The position numbers and the translations under genes are program-made. This document shows, in pieces, positions 5,483 through 12,334 of a stretch of 12,334 nucleotides of DNA (positions within the stretch are counted from its first letter, which is position 1; the number at the start of each line of letters is the position of its first letter). Source of the stretch: Rickettsia typhi. GTDB lineage: Bacteria > Pseudomonadota > Alphaproteobacteria > Rickettsiales > Deianiraeaceae. Location: assembly GCA_945878495.1 (NCBI GenBank), contig CAMCTP010000025.1, forward strand, positions 1-12,334, read 5' to 3'. The notes beneath the pieces are model-generated. The model did no database searches. It was not told where the DNA came from and was given only the letters and a program-made list of their open reading frames with translations.

Positions 5483-6640
5483 ATGAGTATAAAAAAAATA
5501 ATTTCAGCGGTACTTTTACTGGTTTTGGCTATATCGTGCTCTGCAAAGCAAAAACCATACTTCAACAGAAGCTGGGGTTATCTTGATGCAAAAAAGATGT
5601 CGGAAAAAAAAGACATAACTACTGTTGGCAAAATCGACAATAAAGCCATTCCATTAAAGCAAAAAAAGGTTGTTAAAAAAACAAAACCCGCTGTAGTGAA
5701 GGCTGCACAAAAGAATTCAAAGGTAAAAAATTTAAATAAAAAACCAGTTGTTAAAAATGTACAACCTAAATCAGTAAATCAAATAATAATAGCGGCAAGA
5801 AATTCAGGATCTACAAGTTATAAAATTGCTGGTAAAATCTGTGAACATCTGAATTCCGATAAAAATTTTAAGCCTAGATGCGTTGTAGAGCCTGTAAAAA
5901 ACATAATGCAAGCGTTAAAAAATCAGTCAAGATATGACTTTATAGTTTCAAAAAACTCAATTGAGCAAGAATTTAAGCTTCTCAACAATGGTGATCATGG
6001 ATTGAAATCGATGTTCTCATTGTATCCTGAATTATCGACAATGATTGTTGGTAAAAAATCAGGCATTAAAACCATGAAAGATTTAGCTGGAAAAACTGTA
6101 TTTTTGGCATCAAGTGGACCTGTTGCAAAAAAAGAATTTGACAGAGTACTTGAGGCGTCTGGCGTTAAACTAGATAGCATTAAAATTGTAAAAGGGCTGA
6201 GAATGGGAAATGCTTTGTGCGATGGAAAAATAGATGCAATATTCACCGAAATTAATCATCCAGATGCTGATATAGATGAGTTTATTGATGTCTGTGGTGC
6301 TAAAATTTTAACACCAAGTAAGGATGTGGTTGACAGTTTGGCAAAAAAATATCCTGAATATACTATTGGAACAATACCAGCCGGTGAGTACAGCAATCAC
6401 TCTGTAGTTATAAGAAATATTGCAATTACAGCAAATTTAATCGCTACTTCAAAGGTTTCAAATGATGTAATTTACAATGTTGCCAAATCGGTATTTGGTG
6501 ATCTTCAAGGCTTTAAAACTAGAGATCGTTCATTGCTTGATCTTGTAGCAAAAAATATGATTGAAGTAAATAACGGATTAATATTTGATATCCATCCTGA
6601 TGCGGTTCGTTATTACAAGGAAATTGGATTGATAAAATGA
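5483..6640 (+). CDS. TAXI-family TRAP transporter solute-binding lipoprotein
   Basis: 385 residues from the ATG at 5483. An open frame from a TTG at 5450 adds 11 residues ahead of a clear signal peptide and is unlikely to be used. MSIKKIISAVLLLVLAISC is a lipoprotein-like leader with Cys19 as the probable acylated residue, although the lipobox (LAIS-C) is not canonical. Residues about 45-97 are a lysine-rich, low-complexity linker (for example KKVVKKTKPAVVK). The binding domain begins near residue 99 (NQIIIAARNSGSTSYKIAG). MKDLAGKTVFLASSGP (198-213) and the ending HPDAVRYYKEIGLIK are typical of TAXI proteins, which bind small organic acids or amino acids for a TRAP permease in the membrane. 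No permease gene is in the window. It is the first gene of the operon and overlaps ruvC by four bases (ATGA). The family is firm, the ligand unknown. Confidence 0.88.
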   Translation: MSIKKIISAVLLLVLAISCSAKQKPYFNRSWGYLDAKKMSEKKDITTVGKIDNKAIPLKQKKVVKKTKPAVVKAAQKNSKVKNLNKKPVVKNVQPKSVNQIIIAARNSGSTSYKIAGKICEHLNSDKNFKPRCVVEPVKNIMQALKNQSRYDFIVSKNSIEQEFKLLNNGDHGLKSMFSLYPELSTMIVGKKSGIKTMKDLAGKTVFLASSGPVAKKEFDRVLEASGVKLDSIKIVKGLRMGNALCDGKIDAIFTEINHPDADIDEFIDVCGAKILTPSKDVVDSLAKKYPEYTIGTIPAGEYSNHSVVIRNIAITANLIATSKVSNDVIYNVAKSVFGDLQGFKTRDRSLLDLVAKNMIEVNNGLIFDIHPDAVRYYKEIGLIK

Positions 6641-7107
6641 TAATTCTTGGAATTGATCCTTCCTTAAACTCTCTTGGATATTGCGTTTTGCTTTCAGATA
6701 AATCAGTTGTCAGAGTCGTCGAAGTTGGAAACATTAAATCAAAAATTTCTGATTCCTATATGGATAAGCTTAAAACAATTCACGCTAAGTTTTGTGAGAT
6801 AAATAGCTTGCATAAGCCTGATATTTTGGCTATAGAGGAGACTTTTGTAAATACAAATGCACAGAGTTCTTTGAAGCTTGGCGTTGTTCGTGGGGTTTGT
6901 TTGTCACCATTTTTAAATCGTGATTGCAAGATTGTTGAATACGCACCTCGTGTTGTAAAAAAGCGTTTGACTGGTAATGGATCGGCCGATAAAACTCAGG
7001 TGATGTATATGGTAAAAGCTATAATACCTAGTATTGAGCTGAGTAATAATGATGAAAGTGATGCTGTTGCGATTGCGATATCGTGCTATTTGGAGTTTTG
7101 TGGATAG
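6637..7107 (+). CDS. ruvC: Crossover junction endodeoxyribonuclease RuvC
   Basis: 156 residues, near the usual length of about 160-175. RuvC dimers bind Holliday junctions with RuvAB and cut two strands symmetrically. The RNase H-like fold and its four acidic residues are visible: D7 in ILGIDPSL (3-10), E67 in LAIEETF (64-70), and D139 and D142 in NNDESDAVAIAI (137-148). KLGVVRGVCL (80-89) and the basic KKRLTGNGSADK segment (108-119) are the expected DNA-binding parts. The ATG overlaps the stop of the solute-binding protein gene (ATGA), indicating translational coupling. The next gene begins immediately after the TAG stop. Unlike the common arrangement, ruvA and ruvB are not adjacent here. 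Instead its neighbour is another RuvC-fold nuclease, RuvX. Confidence 0.96.
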   Translation: MIILGIDPSLNSLGYCVLLSDKSVVRVVEVGNIKSKISDSYMDKLKTIHAKFCEINSLHKPDILAIEETFVNTNAQSSLKLGVVRGVCLSPFLNRDCKIVEYAPRVVKKRLTGNGSADKTQVMYMVKAIIPSIELSNNDESDAVAIAISCYLEFCG

Positions 7108-7662
7108 ATGATTTTTCAGAATTTTACGGAATATAAGGAGAATTTTCAAGATTTAAAACCAAGGATTTTGGGTCTTGATTGGGGTGCTAGAAAAATTGGC
7201 ATTGCGATAAACGATTCTAAAAATATAGTATCCTCTCCCTTGACTATAATTGAGAATAACGATGTTTGTTTTGATACGATATGCAAAATTGTTGTGGAAA
7301 ATAATGTTAAGTGCATTGTAATTGGAATGCCTTTGGATGAAAATGGCGAGAGATCGGGAAATTGCGATAAAGTTGAATTATTTGCAAATGAGTTGGATAA
7401 GAAAATTGCCATTGATATTGTATATTTCGATGAAAGAATGACAACAAGAGGATTTGGATCTATGATTTTATCTGCTGGTGAATTTGGACGATCTTCGTTT
7501 CGTGGGGCAAGAGATGGGCGTTCGAAAATCAGCGTATTCAGAGATTCTGGATCGGGAAAAAGAAAAGAAAAAGTTAGTCTTGCGAGGCATGATTATAAAA
7601 ATGACGATGCCGGTTCCGCTGCACAAATTCTGGAAAGTTTTACTTCTGCTGTTAAGATTTAA
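7108..7662 (+). CDS. ruvX: RuvX/YqgF-family Holliday junction resolvase-like nuclease with C-terminal insertion
   Basis: 184 residues, against a usual 135-160. YqgF proteins have an RNase H-like fold and act in processing the 5' end of pre-16S rRNA, and were proposed as alternative Holliday junction resolvases. Seen are GLDWGARKIGIAINDSK (22-38, first catalytic Asp D24), IVIGMPLDENGERSGN (70-85), YFDERMTT (106-113, E109) and NDDAGSAAQILESF (165-178, last catalytic Asp). Between DERMTT and NDDAG the distance is about 30 residues longer than usual; the extra part (about 127-157) is rich in Gly, Ser and Arg/Lys. Its DNA is clearly richer in G+C than its surroundings. The residues 1-19 extension before the first strand is normal for alphaproteobacterial members. 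The gene starts directly after the ruvC stop, and the next gene starts directly after its own stop. Family identity is firm. The effect of the insertion is unknown. Confidence 0.92.
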   Translation: MIFQNFTEYKENFQDLKPRILGLDWGARKIGIAINDSKNIVSSPLTIIENNDVCFDTICKIVVENNVKCIVIGMPLDENGERSGNCDKVELFANELDKKIAIDIVYFDERMTTRGFGSMILSAGEFGRSSFRGARDGRSKISVFRDSGSGKRKEKVSLARHDYKNDDAGSAAQILESFTSAVKI

Positions 7663-8604
7663 ATGAAAATTCTGTATATTTTGACATTGTTTATTTTATC
7701 TTCCACTACTGCAAGGGCTGATATTGAGAGTTTTAAAAAATCATTATCAGCATGCTATATTCGTCATTCCGAACAGAGAGATCGAGAAGGGGATGGTTTC
7801 ATTGCGCTGAAATTTAGACAAAGATCTGTGGAGAATTTAAAGTTTCAAGATGGAGTTTATCCAATCACTCCACTGTCTTTGAGCGTAGAGTCTGCCGATG
7901 AATTAAATTTAATGCTAAAATTTCATCGAATGATGAGTTATTATAGATTGGATTTTAATATTTTAAAAGATGATTACGATTTGCTTGGTCATTTGCAATG
8001 TCAATTTGATATTTGGATGTTGGAAAATGGTCAATCAAAAAGCTCTGCTGAGCATAGGTCGGCCGCTAGACAGAATTTTATTGATAACATTGGTCAGTTT
8101 GAAAAAGATTATCCGGTTTTAATTAGTAGCACGAATATTTCACAGAATTTTGCCAGTCATGATATTGAGAAAAACATATCCAGCGGCGATTGTATGTCTC
8201 TTATTTTTGAAAAAGATTCTTATAAAATTACCTCAAACAGTATAGCAACAATTGAAGCTATATTGAGTAAAAAACAGCAATTCTCACCTTTTGGAATCTT
8301 GTTAATTGGATATATAAATTGGTACGATGAAGATCATTTTGCAAAGCTTGTTGCAAAAAAAAGAATGGAATCGGTCTATAATTTTTTCATGATGATTAAT
8401 TTAAATCCTTATAAAATAAGAGGAACCTTGGTTGATATTAGAAAGCAAAATAGTGTTTCTGAGCTTGGAATGAACAATCAAATACGAATCTGTATATTTG
8501 ACATTTTAAAGCACGGAAAACTTGGTAATGAATTTGTTAGGGAGTTTGACTTTAAAAATAATATGCAATATATTGACGTACAAAATGAAAAAATAAAACG
8601 ATAA
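7663..8604 (+). CDS. OmpA-like periplasmic protein
   Basis: 313 residues. The signal peptide (1-19) is MKILYILTLFILSSTTARA, with cleavage before D20. The middle part contains LQCQFDIWMLENGQ (111-124) followed by HRSAARQNF, a pattern like the FDCWVEQQ...CR segment seen in alphaproteobacterial OmpA-like proteins. The C-terminal region (about 175-290) fits a divergent OmpA C-terminal domain: SLIFEKDSYKITSNS (179-193) as first strand, GILLIGYIN (211-219) as the conserved I-x-GY strand, then FAKLVAKKRMESVYNFF (226-242) in place of the usual NxxLSxxRAxxV helix, then NPYKIRGTLV (248-257). Such domains bind peptidoglycan, but the canonical Asn and Asp/Arg positions are only partly kept, so binding is uncertain. 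It starts immediately after the ruvX stop, without a Shine-Dalgarno sequence, and is followed by a 10-base gap. OmpA-like is likely, not certain. Confidence 0.7.
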   Translation: MKILYILTLFILSSTTARADIESFKKSLSACYIRHSEQRDREGDGFIALKFRQRSVENLKFQDGVYPITPLSLSVESADELNLMLKFHRMMSYYRLDFNILKDDYDLLGHLQCQFDIWMLENGQSKSSAEHRSAARQNFIDNIGQFEKDYPVLISSTNISQNFASHDIEKNISSGDCMSLIFEKDSYKITSNSIATIEAILSKKQQFSPFGILLIGYINWYDEDHFAKLVAKKRMESVYNFFMMINLNPYKIRGTLVDIRKQNSVSELGMNNQIRICIFDILKHGKLGNEFVREFDFKNNMQYIDVQNEKIKR

Positions 8605-8614
8605 TTGTAATAGC

Positions 8615-9607
8615 ATGGAAAAAAAAATATTGGTTTTAAATGATAGTCGAATATCCAATCTGAAGCAATCACTGGCATTGGCGAATGAAATTGCCGAGCT
8701 TGCGTCATGCTCTGTTGAGGTTTTAGATATAACTTTTACTCTATTTGCTTTTATGCCAAATATACCTTATTTGCATAGATTGTATTTTAAAAATAAAAAC
8801 CCAAAATACAAAAAATATGATTTTATTATATCATGTGGAAGAAAACTAGCCAACGCATCGGTTTATTATAAAAAGCACTATGGATCAAATGATGTAAAAT
8901 CCATCTCGATTTTGAAGCCAAATTTACCGTTTGCTTTTTTTGATGCAGTTATATTGCCAAGTCATGATGGTATTTTTGATAAACCAAAAAACAATATCGT
9001 AAATGTTAATGGCGCTATTACGTCCGATAATTTCGGTTCAAATGTAATGGATAAATCTGCTGATTTGATATTTGATAAATTTGAAAAACCATATATTGGC
9101 GTTATGATTGGCGGCAATTCCGGTGGTTTTAGATTTACGAATGATGCTATTATTGAGCTGTCTAAGAGGCTTGATATAATATCAAAAAACATGAATGCTT
9201 CTCTTTTTATAACCACCTCTCGTAGAACTCCAAGGGGACTGCTTGCGAAGCTGACAGAGTATCTAAATTGCTCATACTATATATATGATTTTCACTATTT
9301 ATCAAAAGGAAAAAGTCCATATTCTTTGTTTTTAAAAAACTGCGATTATTTTGTTGTTACGGCTGATTCAATTTCTATGATATCTGAGGTTCACGAGACT
9401 AAAAAGCCAGTTTATGTTTTTTCTAATGGGATTATTAAAAATTCCAAACATTCAAGATTTTTAAACACAGTTGTGCAAAATAAATCGGTAAAACTTTTAT
9501 CCGAATGGGATGAGATTTTATCTGGCTATGATTTTGTTGATATTGATTGCATGAAATCTTTTGCCATGAGGGTTCTTGAAAAAATGAAGTCTAAATCTTG
9601 TAATTGA
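8615..9607 (+). CDS. ELM1-family (DUF1022) protein, GT-B-like fold
   Basis: 330 residues, near full length for this family, whose plant members are annotated as mitochondrial fission ELM1. The bacterial role is not established; the fold resembles GT-B glycosyltransferases, and envelope polysaccharide metabolism has been suggested. Family landmarks in order: VLNDSRISNLKQSLALANEI (7-26), YDFIISCGRKLANAS (68-82), FDAVILPSHDGI (109-120), NIVNVNGAITSDN (127-139), IGVMIGGNSGGFRF (161-174), LFITTSRRTPRGL (197-209), YSLFLKNCDYFVVTADSISM (236-255) followed by ISEVHETKKPVYVF. No signal peptide or membrane helix is present, so it is probably cytoplasmic or peripheral. It lies 10 bases after the OmpA-like gene and one base before proB. 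Such proteins are concentrated in alphaproteobacteria, which supports the assignment of the host. The family is firm, the function open. Confidence 0.88.
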   Translation: MEKKILVLNDSRISNLKQSLALANEIAELASCSVEVLDITFTLFAFMPNIPYLHRLYFKNKNPKYKKYDFIISCGRKLANASVYYKKHYGSNDVKSISILKPNLPFAFFDAVILPSHDGIFDKPKNNIVNVNGAITSDNFGSNVMDKSADLIFDKFEKPYIGVMIGGNSGGFRFTNDAIIELSKRLDIISKNMNASLFITTSRRTPRGLLAKLTEYLNCSYYIYDFHYLSKGKSPYSLFLKNCDYFVVTADSISMISEVHETKKPVYVFSNGIIKNSKHSRFLNTVVQNKSVKLLSEWDEILSGYDFVDIDCMKSFAMRVLEKMKSKSCN

Positions 9608-9608
9608 T

Positions 9609-10643
9609 ATGTTAATTGTTGTAAAAATTGGCACTGACAGCGTAATTGGCAATATTGATAAAATAGCACAGGATATTTCTGGCTTAAAGAAACATGGGCA
9701 TGATGTTATATTGGTTAGCTCTGGGGCTGTTGGATTTGGTAGGTCAGAAATTGATTTAGGAAGCAATCCGGTTGAAAAACAGATTCTTGCAAGCGTTGGT
9801 CAGGTAAAATTAATGCTGCAATATCAGGCTGCATTTTCCAAATATGATTATAAAATTGGTCAAATATTGATTACAAAAAAAGATCTTGAAGGTAAAAACG
9901 AGGTGGCGAATTTTGAATTAATGACTAGAAAAATGTTGGAAATAAAAAGCATAGTTCCAATTGTTAATGAAAATGATTCAGTTGCTTTATCTGAAATTAT
10001 GTTCACCGATAATGATGAAATTGCTGGAACTTTAGCATCTTTTCTTGGCTCCGATAGGTTGATAATTTTAACAAATGTCGATGGTGTTTATGATGATTTT
10101 TTCTCGGAAAATAGAAAAATATTGAATGAAATAGAACTGGATTCCATGCCAAAGATATCGTCAGAGAAAAGTAAAATGGGACGAGGTGGAATGCAAAGCA
10201 AGGTTAGGATTGCCAGTAAATTAGCGAAGATTGGTATTTCTTCGACAATATGTAATATTAAAAACGACAATGTTTTAACGAGATTAATTTGCGATAATGA
10301 GAGAATTGGAAGTACTTTTTTGCCATCACGATCAACCAAGGCAAGTTCGGTAAAACGAAAAATTGCATTTGATGTTGGGGTAAAAACATTTGGCTCAATA
10401 GTGGTTAATGATTGTTTATTGAAGAAAATTAAACAAGAAAATTCAGTGTTTTCAATATTGCCGATAGGTATTGAATCTTGCAGTGGAGATTTTCATATTG
10501 GAGATTTGATATCCATTAAAGATGCATGCGGAATTGATATTGGGTATGGATTAGCGAGGTATTCTGCAATAGAATTAAATCAGAAAATTGGCAAAGAACA
10601 TGAAAAGCCAATTATTAGATATGAGCAATTATATATTATATAA
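9609..10643 (+). CDS. proB: Glutamate 5-kinase
   Basis: 344 residues. It phosphorylates glutamate to glutamyl 5-phosphate, the first and normally proline-inhibited step of proline synthesis, in the cytoplasm. The amino acid kinase domain shows VVKIGTDSV (4-12), ILVSSGAVGFGR (34-45), VGQVKLMLQYQ (63-73), IVPIVNENDSVA (115-126), FTDNDEIAG (132-140), IILTNVDGVYD (152-162) and KMGRGGMQSKVRIA (189-202), the last being the magnesium/phosphate loop. Residues about 247-344 form the C-terminal PUA domain found in most long ProB proteins. The start codon lies one base after the stop of the ELM1-type gene, with no Shine-Dalgarno sequence, and proA follows after three bases. All catalytic segments are present, so it should be active. 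Confidence 0.96.
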   Translation: MLIVVKIGTDSVIGNIDKIAQDISGLKKHGHDVILVSSGAVGFGRSEIDLGSNPVEKQILASVGQVKLMLQYQAAFSKYDYKIGQILITKKDLEGKNEVANFELMTRKMLEIKSIVPIVNENDSVALSEIMFTDNDEIAGTLASFLGSDRLIILTNVDGVYDDFFSENRKILNEIELDSMPKISSEKSKMGRGGMQSKVRIASKLAKIGISSTICNIKNDNVLTRLICDNERIGSTFLPSRSTKASSVKRKIAFDVGVKTFGSIVVNDCLLKKIKQENSVFSILPIGIESCSGDFHIGDLISIKDACGIDIGYGLARYSAIELNQKIGKEHEKPIIRYEQLYII

Positions 10644-10646
10644 GTT

Positions 10647-11885
10647 ATGAACAAAGATCTACTTTTTAAATCAGCGGCGGCAAAAAACTCTCTTCAATCA
10701 GCATCTCAGGTGCTTGTATGTGAGTTTATAAAAAAATATTGCACTGCAATTGAAACGAATGTAGATTTGATTTTGGCGGAGAATTTAAAAGATCTTGAGC
10801 GAATGGATCCTAATAATTCAAAATATGATAGGCTATTATTAAATCGTGATAGAGTATTTTCAATTACCGCGGATGCAAGAAAAATTGCCGATATTGCATT
10901 TGATCCTTTTGCCGTATTGGAAGAAAAAATTGGTAGTAATGGGATTGAGATAAAAAAAATATCTTGTCCATTTGGGGTTGTTGGAATGATTTTTGAATCA
11001 CGTCCAAATGTCGTTGTTGATGCGATAGCGATTTGCCTAAAAACTCATAATATATGCGTTTTAAAGGGTTCGGATGAGGCTAGATTTTCGAATTTAACAC
11101 TTGTATCAATTGCTAAAAATACCCTAAAATTTTTAGGATTGCCTGAAGATTTTGTCAATCTTTTGGATTCTGATAGGTCATCGGTAATGGATTTAATTTC
11201 TGCAAAAAACATAGTTGATCTGGTAATTCCACGAGGAGGGCAGGGCTTGATTGAGTTTGTTCGAGATAATTCAATGGTGCCTGTAATTGAAACCGGAGCT
11301 GGCGTTGTTCATATTTATATTGATGAGTTTGCCGATTTAAATATTGCCAGCAAGGTTGTATTTAATTCAAAAACAAGAAGACCAAGTGTTTGCAGTACAT
11401 TGGATTGCTTGGTAATTCATAAAAATCAAATTCAGAATTTCGGAGAAATAGCTAAGAATTGTATTGATGCTGGTGTATATTTTTATATCGATCAAGGCTT
11501 GTCTGCGGTAGTAAAAAATATACCAAATATTCAATATGAGATTGCAAACGATGAGGCTTTTGGTTGTGAGTTTTTATCCCTAAAAATGTCTGTCAAAATT
11601 ATTGATAGCTGTGAGTCGGCGATAGATTTTATCAATAAAAATGGCTCTCATCATAGCGATGCTATTGTTACATCCGATGAACAATCGGCAAAAATATTTA
11701 CAAACTTGGTTGATTCTGCGGCGGTTTATGTCAATTGTTCGACAGCATTTTCAGATGGTGGATGTTTTGGACTTGGTGCCGAAATTGGAATTTCAACCCA
11801 GAAGCTGCATGCAAGAGGACCTTTTGCTCTTGATGCCTTGAGAACATATAAATATATTATTCACGGTGATGGCAATGTGAGGTAA
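10647..11885 (+). CDS. proA: Glutamate-5-semialdehyde dehydrogenase (gamma-glutamyl phosphate reductase)
   Basis: 412 residues, normal length. It reduces glutamyl 5-phosphate with NADPH to glutamate-5-semialdehyde, which cyclises toward proline; ProA and ProB usually act as a pair because the intermediate is unstable. Landmarks: PFGVVGMIFESRPNVVVDAI (108-127), VLKGSDEA (138-145), DLVIPRGGQGLIEF (191-204), PVIETGAGVVHIYID (212-226), TRRPSVCSTLDCLVIH (243-258) with the catalytic Cys249, and near the end VNCSTAFSDGGCFGLGAEIG, STQKLHARGPFALDALRTYK. It is the last gene of the operon, beginning three bases after proB. It ends in a convergent spacer, with a weak terminator candidate about 170 bases on. 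Confidence 0.97.
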   Translation: MNKDLLFKSAAAKNSLQSASQVLVCEFIKKYCTAIETNVDLILAENLKDLERMDPNNSKYDRLLLNRDRVFSITADARKIADIAFDPFAVLEEKIGSNGIEIKKISCPFGVVGMIFESRPNVVVDAIAICLKTHNICVLKGSDEARFSNLTLVSIAKNTLKFLGLPEDFVNLLDSDRSSVMDLISAKNIVDLVIPRGGQGLIEFVRDNSMVPVIETGAGVVHIYIDEFADLNIASKVVFNSKTRRPSVCSTLDCLVIHKNQIQNFGEIAKNCIDAGVYFYIDQGLSAVVKNIPNIQYEIANDEAFGCEFLSLKMSVKIIDSCESAIDFINKNGSHHSDAIVTSDEQSAKIFTNLVDSAAVYVNCSTAFSDGGCFGLGAEIGISTQKLHARGPFALDALRTYKYIIHGDGNVR

Positions 11886-12057
11886 TCTATACGCCGAAGT
11901 TGTATTTCTTTAGACTTGCTTTATTCACAGGTATTGCTATGGTTTGTTCGGTTTTTTCTGATTAGTAATAGCTTTGCGGGGATACTTATTGTTATATATT
12001 TTTGATTTATCGCCAAGATTTTGTATTTTAGGGTATCGTTGTATTTAATTTAGCTCT

Positions 12058-12077
12058 CAATCTTGTGATTGTTTTTT
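12058..12077 (+). terminator. Weak intrinsic terminator candidate after proA
   Basis: CAATC-TTGT-GATTG (12058-12071) followed by six T (12072-12077). The stem is only five base pairs with two G-C pairs, and it is about 170 bases from the proA stop, so it may be fortuitous. The rest of the 254-base convergent spacer (11886-12139) shows no clear gene or strong hairpin. Confidence 0.25.
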
Positions 12078-12139
12078 CAATTGATGGCGGCATTTTTCGT
12101 GGTTTTTGTTCGATTGTTATATTATAATTCTTGAGAGAT

Positions 12140-12334
12140 TTAATAATTGGCTTTGCTACCAACGATATCTGGAATTCTTTTTGAAAGTTTTTTGAATTGC
12201 TCTGTGTCAATGTCATGACTGTTATTTACCTTGACATTGCCGTGATTTTTGAAAACCCTGTATCCATGAATAAAATTTTCTTGCTGAGTGTCGTTACTTG
12301 ATATTTTTTGCGAAGAATGACTTTGTGGAAGCTC
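12140..12334 (-). CDS. C-terminal end of an unrecognised protein (cut by window edge)
   Basis: From the right edge the minus strand is open for 64 codons to a TAA at 12142-12140. The peptide is hydrophilic, with FIHGYRVFKNHGNVKVNN (21-38 of the visible part) and QFKKLSKRIPDIVGSKANY at the end. No family is recognised. In DNA this A+T-rich, stop codons are frequent, so 64 open codons running off the edge favour a real gene, convergent with proA. A different minus-strand frame (12216-12028) is open over the next 62 codons and overlaps the end, so a one-base shift joining the two frames is conceivable. Confidence 0.5.
   Translation of the reverse strand, partial: ELPQSHSSQKISSNDTQQENFIHGYRVFKNHGNVKVNNSHDIDTEQFKKLSKRIPDIVGSKANY

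Noticed and set aside
7478..7666. RuvX C-terminus explained by a frameshift into the overlapping plus-strand frame
   Set aside because: The annotated frame resumes the family's last motif (NDDAGSAAQILESF), while the other frame shows no YqgF-like sequence, so an in-frame insertion explains the extra length better.
12028..12216. A 62-codon minus-strand frame as an independent gene
   Set aside because: It starts inside the frame entering from the right edge, has no ribosome-binding site and no recognisable motif. It is kept only as a possible frameshifted continuation.
1..12334. CRISPR arrays, transposases or phage genes
   Set aside because: No regularly spaced repeats, terminal inverted repeats, integrase or transposase motifs were seen on either strand.

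Overview
The window is strongly A+T-rich, gene-dense DNA that looks like a bacterial chromosome, most likely from an alphaproteobacterium. Three things support this: an ELM1-type (DUF1022) protein, a family found mainly in alphaproteobacteria and plants; an OmpA-like periplasmic protein with an alphaproteobacterial-style middle region; and a YqgF/RuvX protein with the N-terminal extension common in that class. The histidine tRNA has the ordinary G-1:C73 pair, so the organism is probably not in the alphaproteobacterial group whose tRNA-His lost it. Leucine and proline biosynthesis genes argue against an extremely reduced obligate parasite. Genus or order cannot be named from the sequence alone. 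Shine-Dalgarno sequences are almost absent.

Layout. Positions 1-788 (minus) hold the first 262 codons of leuC, cut by the window edge. Upstream of it on the same strand is an accessory-looking block (835-3924). In transcription order it contains an unrecognised envelope protein, a secreted single-HKD phospholipase D-fold nuclease, a 60-residue secreted cysteine-rich peptide, a small membrane protein, and a PIF1/RecD-like helicase with an N-terminal membrane segment. A good promoter sits just before the block, at 3947-3974. A divergent tRNA-His gene (4023-4099, plus) follows, then a 183-base spacer with no visible gene, then a CCA tRNA nucleotidyltransferase on the minus strand (4283-5425).

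From 5483 to 11885 seven plus-strand genes are packed with gaps of -4 to +10 bases and almost certainly form one operon: a TAXI-type solute-binding lipoprotein, ruvC, ruvX/yqgF, an OmpA-like periplasmic protein, an ELM1-family protein, proB and proA. The last two make glutamate-5-semialdehyde for proline synthesis. The first five have no obvious common pathway with them, so this looks like a lineage-specific housekeeping operon. After proA comes a convergent spacer, and the last 195 bases carry the C-terminal end of another minus-strand gene.

The most interesting region is the minus-strand cassette at 835-3924. Each of its five products has a signal peptide or a predicted membrane segment, and two of them are nucleic-acid enzymes (nuclease and helicase). 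An exact 14-base direct repeat brackets the helicase gene. This could be an undescribed envelope-associated DNA-processing module. That is inference: only the gene layout and motifs are seen.
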